Source of the DNA: Candidatus Roizmanbacteria bacterium CG22_combo_CG10-13_8_21_14_all_34_12
GTDB lineage: Bacteria > Patescibacteriota > Microgenomatia > UBA1406 > GWC2-37-13
Direction: 5' to 3'
Assembly: GCA_002786595.1 (NCBI GenBank)
Contig: PCTC01000027.1
Span: forward strand, 1 to 7,081
DNA: 7,081 nt
The notes beneath the pieces are model-generated. The model made no database searches. It worked only from the letters and a program-made list of their open reading frames with translations, and was not told where the DNA came from. Made by a program: the position numbers and the translations under genes. This document shows, piece by piece, positions 1 through 6,200 of this stretch; within the stretch, counting starts at the first letter, position 1, and each line of letters opens with the position of its first letter.

Positions 1-31
1 CCCCGTCATGTGTACTGGGGTTTTTGTTGTT
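1..31 (+). terminator. Rho-independent terminator-like hairpin upstream of rpoB
   Basis: CCCCGT at 1-6 can pair with AC-GGGG at 14-20, with T16 bulged out, leaving a 7-base loop. The stem is followed at once by a T-rich tract (21-31, TTTTT then GTTGTT). This is the form of an intrinsic terminator. The left arm begins at the window edge, so the stem may be longer than can be seen. It ends 27 bases before the rpoB start. It could end an upstream gene, or act as a partial attenuator like the one known between rplL and rpoB in Escherichia coli. Which of these applies cannot be told from this window. Confidence 0.5.
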
Positions 32-60
32 AACAAAATATTATTTCCATCTACTCGATG
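31..60 (+). promoter_or_regulatory. rpoB translation start region without a Shine-Dalgarno
   Basis: The rpoB frame is closed upstream by TAA at 31-33, and ATG at 58 is the first standard start codon after it. The next in-frame ATG is codon 120, inside a conserved motif, so the start at 58 is well fixed. The bases between (about 34-57) are A/T/C-rich and contain no GGAG- or AGGA-like purine run. Initiation therefore appears to be independent of a Shine-Dalgarno, perhaps on a short or nearly leaderless mRNA. The ATG overlaps a TGA (59-61) that ends a short frame open from the window edge; this may be chance. Confidence 0.6.
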
Positions 61-3000
61 AACAAAACTATTAAATCAAATATTTTACCCCACAAAAGTT
101 TGTTCCTCGGAAAAAAAGACGAACTTCTTGAAAATTTTAATTTAATCGAAGTCCAAAAAAATTCTTGGGCAGAATTTACTGATGTCCGCTTAAAAGAAAT
201 TTTTAATGAATTCTTCCCAATCGATGATTATACGAAAAAAAAGTTTACTATTTACTTTGAAGACCTTTATTTTGGTGAACCACGATATGATATTGATCTT
301 TGCTACAAAAAAAAATTAACCTATGACGCTCCTGTTTATTTGAAGTTAAGACTAGTTAATAAAAAAACCAATAGCGAAAAAAAACAAGACATTTATTTCT
401 TCAATCTTCCAAAAATGACTGACCGGGGTACTTTTATTGTCAATGGTATTGAAAGAGCTATTATTAATCAGATCGTTCGCTCCCCTGGAGTTTATTTTAC
501 TGCTGAAATTGATAAAACAACCGGTTTGACTCTTTACAACGCAGAAATACGACCGTACATTGGAGCATGGCTTGATATGACAATCAATAAAAATGGCTTA
601 ATTGAAATGAAGATTAATAAAAAAAGAAAATTTTTATCAACAGTTTTTCTTAAAGTATTTGAAAATGATAGTGAGAGCGATATTATTAACTACTTTAATG
701 ATATTGATAGAAGTTTGGTTGAAAAATATCTTATCCCGACTCTTAAAAAAGACCAAACAAAAAATAAAGATGAAGCTGTACTCGAAATATATCGAAAAAT
801 CAGGCCGGGTGAACCATTAATTTTGGAAAATGCTTATGAAACTATCAACAATCTTCTCTTTAATCAAAAAAGATACTCTTTAGCTGATGTTGGACGATAT
901 AAAATTAATAAAAAACTTGGGTTAAATCTTGAAATAAAAAAAGAAAATCGATTACTCACTAAAGAAGATATTATTGCCTCTATTAAATATCTTCTTAGAT
1001 TAACTCAAAACAAAGGTGAGTTTGACGATATTGATCATTTAGGCAATCGTCGACTCCGAACCGTTGGAGAATTAATCAGTTTATATGGAATCAGAGTCGG
1101 AATGGTTCGGGTAGAACGAGAAATAAAAGAAAGAATGAGTTTAATTTCCGGTGAAGAATTAAATGTCTTACCAAGCCAAGTAGTTAATTCAAAACCATTG
1201 ATCGTTGCCATTAATTCCTTTTACAGAACTAGTCAACTATCAACTATCGTCGATCAAACCAATCCATTGTCAGAACTTGATAATTTAAGAAGAATTACGG
1301 TCGGCGGACCTGGAGGAATTGAAAAAGAAAGAGCTTCCTTCTCAATCCGAGACATTTCTTCATCTCAATACGGAAGAATTTGTCCAATTAGAAGTCCGGA
1401 GGGTCCCAATATTGGTGTCGTCATTTATATGGCCCTTTATTCTAAAGTAAACAAATATGGTTTTTTGGAAACTCCTTACAAAAAATTAGTTAAAGAAAAA
1501 GGTGAAAGTAAATTAAAAGTAAAAATATCAGATGAAATCGTTTATTTACAAGCAGATGATGAAGAAAAATATTACATTACCTCAGGAGACGTTAATACGG
1601 ACGAGAAAGGTTATTTGACCGATCAGATGGTCACGGCACGTCATGAAGGTGATTTGATTGAAGTATCTGTTGAAAAGGTTGATTTAATAGATGTTTCTCC
1701 TCGTCAAGTACTGGGTGCATCGGCGTCTCTTATTCCATTCTTGCAAAATGATGATGCTTCCCGCGCTCTAATGGGTTCTCACATGCAATGCCAAGCCGTG
1801 CCTCTTATAAATCCTGAGGCACCAATCGTCGGTACTGGACTAGAAGAAAAAGTCAGTATTGCCCTAGGGAGAACCATAAAAGCGTCGGAGGACGGCGTTG
1901 TAAAATATGTTGACGGACAGAAAATAGTTTACAAAGGAAAAAGCGGTAAAACTTATGAATATAAATTAGAAAGATTTACTCGCACCAATAAAAATGTTTC
2001 TTTTGATCAAAGACCAAAAGTTAGCCAAGATCAAAAAGTAAAAAAAGGTGAAATAATCATCGATGGTCCTTCGACTGATAAAGGCCGTCTGGCTTTAGGA
2101 AAAAACTTGTTGGTTGCATATTCTTCGTTGAACGGATTAGGTTACGAAGATGGTTTTGTTATTTCTGACAGGTTAGTCAAAGAAGATATTCTTAGTTCAA
2201 TTACAATGGAAGAGTTTATTGCTGATGTTATCGATACTAAACTTGGGCCGGAAGAACTTACCCGAGATATACCAAATGTTCGTGAAGAAATTCTTCAAAA
2301 TCTTAATAAGGAGGGTTTGGTGACTATTGGTACTGAAGTAAAAGGTGGAGATGTTTTGGTCGGTAAAGTTGCTCCAAAAGGTGAGAAAGAATTAACCGCA
2401 GAAGAAAGATTATTACGAGCAATCTTTGGTGAAAAAGCCAAAGATATTAAAGATACGTCACTACGAATGCCTTATGGCAAAAGAGGTTCCGTTGTTAATA
2501 TTGAAATTATCAACGGTAAAAAAGATCCTAATGAACTTGAACCAAGTGTTTTGCAAAGGATTATTGTTAATACGGCTCAACTGAGAAAAATTACCGTTGG
2601 AGATAAATTAGCCGGTCGCCACGGAAATAAGGGTGTTATTTCAAAAATTCTTCCTGCTTGGGATATGCCTTATCTTGAAGACGGAACCCCAGTTGATGTT
2701 ATCTTGTCCCCTCTTTCAATTCTTTCCCGTATGAATTTGGGTCAATTATTTGAAAATTTAATGGGAGTAATTGCAAAACATACAAGTACCGATATTTCTA
2801 TTCCAGTTTTTGAAAAAATTAAAGAAGATTTTATTTCTAACGAACTCCGAAAATCTGGGCTACCAATTGATAACAAAGTAACTTTATTTGACGGACAAAC
2901 AGGTTTACCATATGAACGAAAGGCACTGGTTGGAACAAGTTATATTATCAAACTAATTCACATGATTGAAGATAAGTTCCATGCTCGATCAGTTGGACCT

Positions 3001-3276
3001 TATTCTTTAGTTACTCAACAACCATTAGGAGGAAAATCACAATTAGGAGGGCAAAGATTTGGAGAAATGGAAGTTTGGGCACTTGAATCACATCGAGTAC
3101 CATATACTCTTCAAGAGTTATTAACAATTAAAAGTGACGATGTTCGTGGACGAACTAAAGCTTTTGAATCAATCATTAAAGGTATTGATATTCCACAATC
3201 ATCTGTTCCAGAATCATTCCATGTCTTAGTCAAAGAATTAAACGCTTTAGGATTGTCAATTGATTACGCTAAATAA
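58..3276 (+). CDS. rpoB: DNA-directed RNA polymerase subunit beta
   Basis: Beta subunit of the core RNA polymerase; with beta-prime it forms the active cleft for DNA-templated RNA synthesis. At 1072 aa it is complete but shorter than the B. subtilis (about 1190) or E. coli (1342) proteins, and it lacks the large lobe and flap insertions. Visible in order: N-terminal LIEVQKNSW (29-37); protrusion motif with RGTFIVNG and RSPGVYF (118-147); lobe RPGEP (249-253) and VGRYK (278-282); rifampicin region (about 388-421); PEGPNIG (447-453); DDASRALMG (565-573); DGPSTD (669-674); E697-D698; flap-tip helix LLRAIFGEKA (785-794), whose hydrophobic patch binds sigma region 4; GDKLAGRHGNKG (848-859) with active-site lysines K850 and K858; and the C-terminal clamp anchor (about 975-1035). 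Several usually invariant stretches are altered, including the rifampicin pocket. The stop lies 2 bases before rpoC. Identity is certain; the lineage is inferred. Confidence 0.98.
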   Translation: MNKTIKSNILPHKSLFLGKKDELLENFNLIEVQKNSWAEFTDVRLKEIFNEFFPIDDYTKKKFTIYFEDLYFGEPRYDIDLCYKKKLTYDAPVYLKLRLVNKKTNSEKKQDIYFFNLPKMTDRGTFIVNGIERAIINQIVRSPGVYFTAEIDKTTGLTLYNAEIRPYIGAWLDMTINKNGLIEMKINKKRKFLSTVFLKVFENDSESDIINYFNDIDRSLVEKYLIPTLKKDQTKNKDEAVLEIYRKIRPGEPLILENAYETINNLLFNQKRYSLADVGRYKINKKLGLNLEIKKENRLLTKEDIIASIKYLLRLTQNKGEFDDIDHLGNRRLRTVGELISLYGIRVGMVRVEREIKERMSLISGEELNVLPSQVVNSKPLIVAINSFYRTSQLSTIVDQTNPLSELDNLRRITVGGPGGIEKERASFSIRDISSSQYGRICPIRSPEGPNIGVVIYMALYSKVNKYGFLETPYKKLVKEKGESKLKVKISDEIVYLQADDEEKYYITSGDVNTDEKGYLTDQMVTARHEGDLIEVSVEKVDLIDVSPRQVLGASASLIPFLQNDDASRALMGSHMQCQAVPLINPEAPIVGTGLEEKVSIALGRTIKASEDGVVKYVDGQKIVYKGKSGKTYEYKLERFTRTNKNVSFDQRPKVSQDQKVKKGEIIIDGPSTDKGRLALGKNLLVAYSSLNGLGYEDGFVISDRLVKEDILSSITMEEFIADVIDTKLGPEELTRDIPNVREEILQNLNKEGLVTIGTEVKGGDVLVGKVAPKGEKELTAEERLLRAIFGEKAKDIKDTSLRMPYGKRGSVVNIEIINGKKDPNELEPSVLQRIIVNTAQLRKITVGDKLAGRHGNKGVISKILPAWDMPYLEDGTPVDVILSPLSILSRMNLGQLFENLMGVIAKHTSTDISIPVFEKIKEDFISNELRKSGLPIDNKVTLFDGQTGLPYERKALVGTSYIIKLIHMIEDKFHARSVGPYSLVTQQPLGGKSQLGGQRFGEMEVWALESHRVPYTLQELLTIKSDDVRGRTKAFESIIKGIDIPQSSVPESFHVLVKELNALGLSIDYAK

Positions 3277-3281
3277 TTATG
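3270..3281 (+). promoter_or_regulatory. rpoB-rpoC junction, probable coupled re-initiation
   Basis: The rpoB stop TAA (3274-3276) is separated from the rpoC ATG (3279-3281) by two T residues. The rpoC frame is closed by TAA at 3270-3272, so ATG 3279 is the first possible start. The next in-frame ATG is codon 70, inside the zinc finger. No Shine-Dalgarno-like purine run lies in the roughly 20 bases before the start; the nearest AGGA is about 27 bases upstream. Ribosomes ending rpoB probably re-initiate on rpoC, which would favour equal amounts of the two subunits. The coupling is inference; the spacing and the missing motif are seen directly. Confidence 0.6.
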
Positions 3282-6200
3282 GAAGATATAAATACAGTAG
3301 ATTTTTCCGGACTAAGAATTACTTTTGCCTCTCCTGAAACTATTATTAAATGGTCTCATGGAGAAGTCATTAAACCGGAAACTATCAACTATCGAACCTT
3401 TAGAGCCGAAAAAGATGGTCTTTTTGATGAAAGAATTTTTGGACCTACAAAAGACTACGAATGTTATTGTGGAAAATATAAAAGAATGCGCTACAAGGGA
3501 ATTGTTTGCGATCGTTGTGGTGTTGAAATTACGACTTCCGCAGTTCGAAGAGAGAGAATGGGTCATATCAAATTAGCTTCTCCTATTGCTCATATTTGGT
3601 ATTTTAAAGGAACGTCATCAACACTAAGTATTATTTTGGACGTCCCTCCACAGGCCTTGGAAAGAGTTATTTATTATGCGCTTTACTTAGTTAAAGAAGT
3701 TGATAAAGATAATCAAAAAAAGACATTGAAAACTATTGATGAACTACAAAAAGGCGAGTTAAAAAAAATCGAGGAAGATTTTGTTATAAAAGAAGAGGAA
3801 ATTAATAAAAACTTTGAAAAACAATATCAACTCCTTGAAAAAAAAATTACCCATAAAGAACAATGGGAAATTGCTAAACAAGAAGTTGAATTTAAAAAAA
3901 GAGAGCAGCTAAAGTTGTTATCTAATGAACAAACTGATACAAAAATCAAAAAATCCGCCTATTTTGAAAGGGTGTTTAAAATTGCCCGATCAATAAGACC
4001 CTTTGATGTTATTGAAGAGGATGATTATTTGTTTTTTAAAGAAAATAATGTTTCCGATTTTTTAAATGTTGGTATGGGTTCGGAAGTTTTGTATGAAATT
4101 CTTTCGAACTTCGACCTTGTCAAACAGTATGCTCGAACTTTAGAACTCTTAAATGAGGCTAAGGGAGATAAAAGAAATAAACTTCTTAAAAAAGCCCGAG
4201 TTCTTGAAGCTTTTATCAAAGCAAAAATTGATCCTAAATGGATCGTTCTTACAGTTCTTCCTGTTATCCCTCCGGATCTTCGTCCGGTAGTTCAATTACC
4301 TGGAGGAAAATTTGCTACTTCTGATTTAAATGATTTTTATCGACGTGTCATAAATCGAAATAATCGTCTTAAACAGTTGATCGATCTTGGGGCTCCTGAA
4401 ATTATTTTGAGGAATGAAAAGCGAATGCTTCAAGAGGCGGTTGACTCGCTGATTGATTTACAAAAATCTCGAGGTAAAAGTCGTTCAACTGGAAGTAATA
4501 CTAAAGTTCAAAAATCATTGTCTGATATTTTAAGAGGAAAACAAGGTCGATTTAGACAAAATTTATTAGGAAAAAGAGTTGATTATTCCGGACGTTCAAC
4601 CATTGTTGTTGGTCCAGAACTCAAACTTAACCAATGTGGTCTCCCTCGAGAAATGGCTTTGGAATTGTTTAAACCATATCTTTTGCATGAAATTATTATT
4701 CGCGGTTTAGCCCCAAATATCAAAAGCGCTAAGTTATTTTTAGAAAAAAGAGATCCTGTTGTCTATGATATTTTGGAAGAAATTACTAAAGATCATCCTG
4801 TCCTTCTTAACCGAGCTCCTACTTTACACAAACTTTCCATTTTAGGTTTTTATCCTGTTTTAACTGATGATAATGCCATAAAACTTCACCCCGCAGTTTG
4901 TTCGGGATATAATGCCGATTTCGATGGAGACGCCATGGGTGTATTTTTACCATTGTCAAGTATGGCAATAGGAGAAGTCAAACAAAGAATGTTCCCTTAT
5001 CATAATCTCTTAAAACCATCTGATGGATCCCCTATTGTTCTTCCAAATAAAGAGATGGCCCTTGGTTGTTATTATCTAACAACAATTGATAGTCGTATGG
5101 AGACAGTTAATGCCGAAGATTTAAAATTTTTTGCTACAGAAAATGAAGCAATGAGATTTCAGGCGATTAATAAAATAATGCTTCGCCAACCAATAAACGT
5201 CGGAGTCGGTGGCAAAATAATCAAGACAACTGTTGGTCGAATAATCTTTAATCAGGCTCTTCCAACCGAACTTCGATTTGTAAACGCTGAAGTTAAAGCG
5301 TCTGATTTAAAGAATATTGTTGTTGCTGCCATGAAATTATTTGAAAACGAAAAAGTTGGAGAGTTGATTGATAAATTAAAAGAAATTGGTTTCTGGGCCT
5401 CAACTATTGCCGGCGGACTATCACTTTCAATTTTCGACTGTCAAATAATTCCGGAAAAGACAAAAATCATTGGTGAGACCGAAGATGAAATTAAAAAAAT
5501 TACTAAAAATTTTGAGCAGGGACTTTTAACTTCTGAAGAAAAAAGACGCTATTCAAATAAACTTTGGATTGATGTTACAGAAAAATTAGCTGACAAAACT
5601 TGGAATGCACTGGACGAAGAAAATCCAGTAAAGATAATTATTAAATCAGGAGGAGCTCGCGCTTCTAAAGAACAACTAAAACAGTTAGCGGCTATGAAAG
5701 GACTCGTAGTTGATCCGTTGGGAAAAATTATCGAAGTTCCAACTAAATCAAACTATCGTCAAGGTCTATCTATTTTTGAATATGTTATTTCAGCGCGAGG
5801 AGCTAGAAAAGGTTTGACCGATTCAGCTTTAAAAACTGCTGATGCCGGATACTTGACTAGGCGCCTTGTTGACACATCTCATGACATGATCGTTCGTGAA
5901 GAAGATTGCCAGGTTAAAGAAGGATTAACTGTTTCAACAAGCTCAACCCGTGGAGATAAGTTCAAGGAAAGAATCAGAAATCGTTTCATACTTAATGATT
6001 TGGTTACCGAAAATAAGGAAACTATTATTAAGGCTAATGAACTTATTGATGATGAAAAGATTGTTTTAATTGAAAAAAATAACATTACTAAAATTATTGT
6101 TCGCTCTCCTCTTTATTGCGGTTCTCCTTACGGAGTCTGTCAGAAATGTTACGGAACCGATCTTTCGACCAATAAGATAGTTGAAATTGGAGTTCCGGTT

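Noticed and set aside
39..44. TATTAT as a promoter -10 element for rpoB
   Set aside because: One mismatch to consensus in an AT-rich stretch, with no acceptable -35 at 16-18 bases upstream, where the hairpin G-run lies; not enough to call a promoter.
8..61. Short frame of 17 codons ending in TGA that overlaps the rpoB ATG
   Set aside because: It could be a leader peptide or the tail of an upstream gene, but it runs through the terminator-like hairpin, has no visible ribosome site and cannot be judged at the window edge.
3027..3050. Two perfect AGGAGG sites 18 bases apart near the end of rpoB
   Set aside because: They encode the conserved LGGK and LGGQ of beta, and no start codon lies at a suitable distance; the ATG at 3067 is too far from the second site.
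3312..3566. Antisense open frame of 84 codons opposite the start of rpoC
   Set aside because: It lies wholly inside rpoC opposite the conserved zinc-finger region, has no ribosome site, and its Ser/Phe/Asn-rich product looks like the complement of Lys/Glu-rich coding sequence.
3325..3576. Same-strand open frame of 83 codons overlapping rpoC
   Set aside because: It is in a shifted frame inside strongly conserved rpoC sequence and resembles no family I recognise.
4025..4219. Antisense open frame of 64 codons within rpoC
   Set aside because: Short shadow of the clamp coding region with no start context or recognisable motif.
5879..6085. Antisense open frame of 68 codons within rpoC
   Set aside because: Ser/Leu/Ile-rich shadow opposite the second zinc-site region; the apparent hydrophobicity comes from complementing Lys/Glu/Asn codons.
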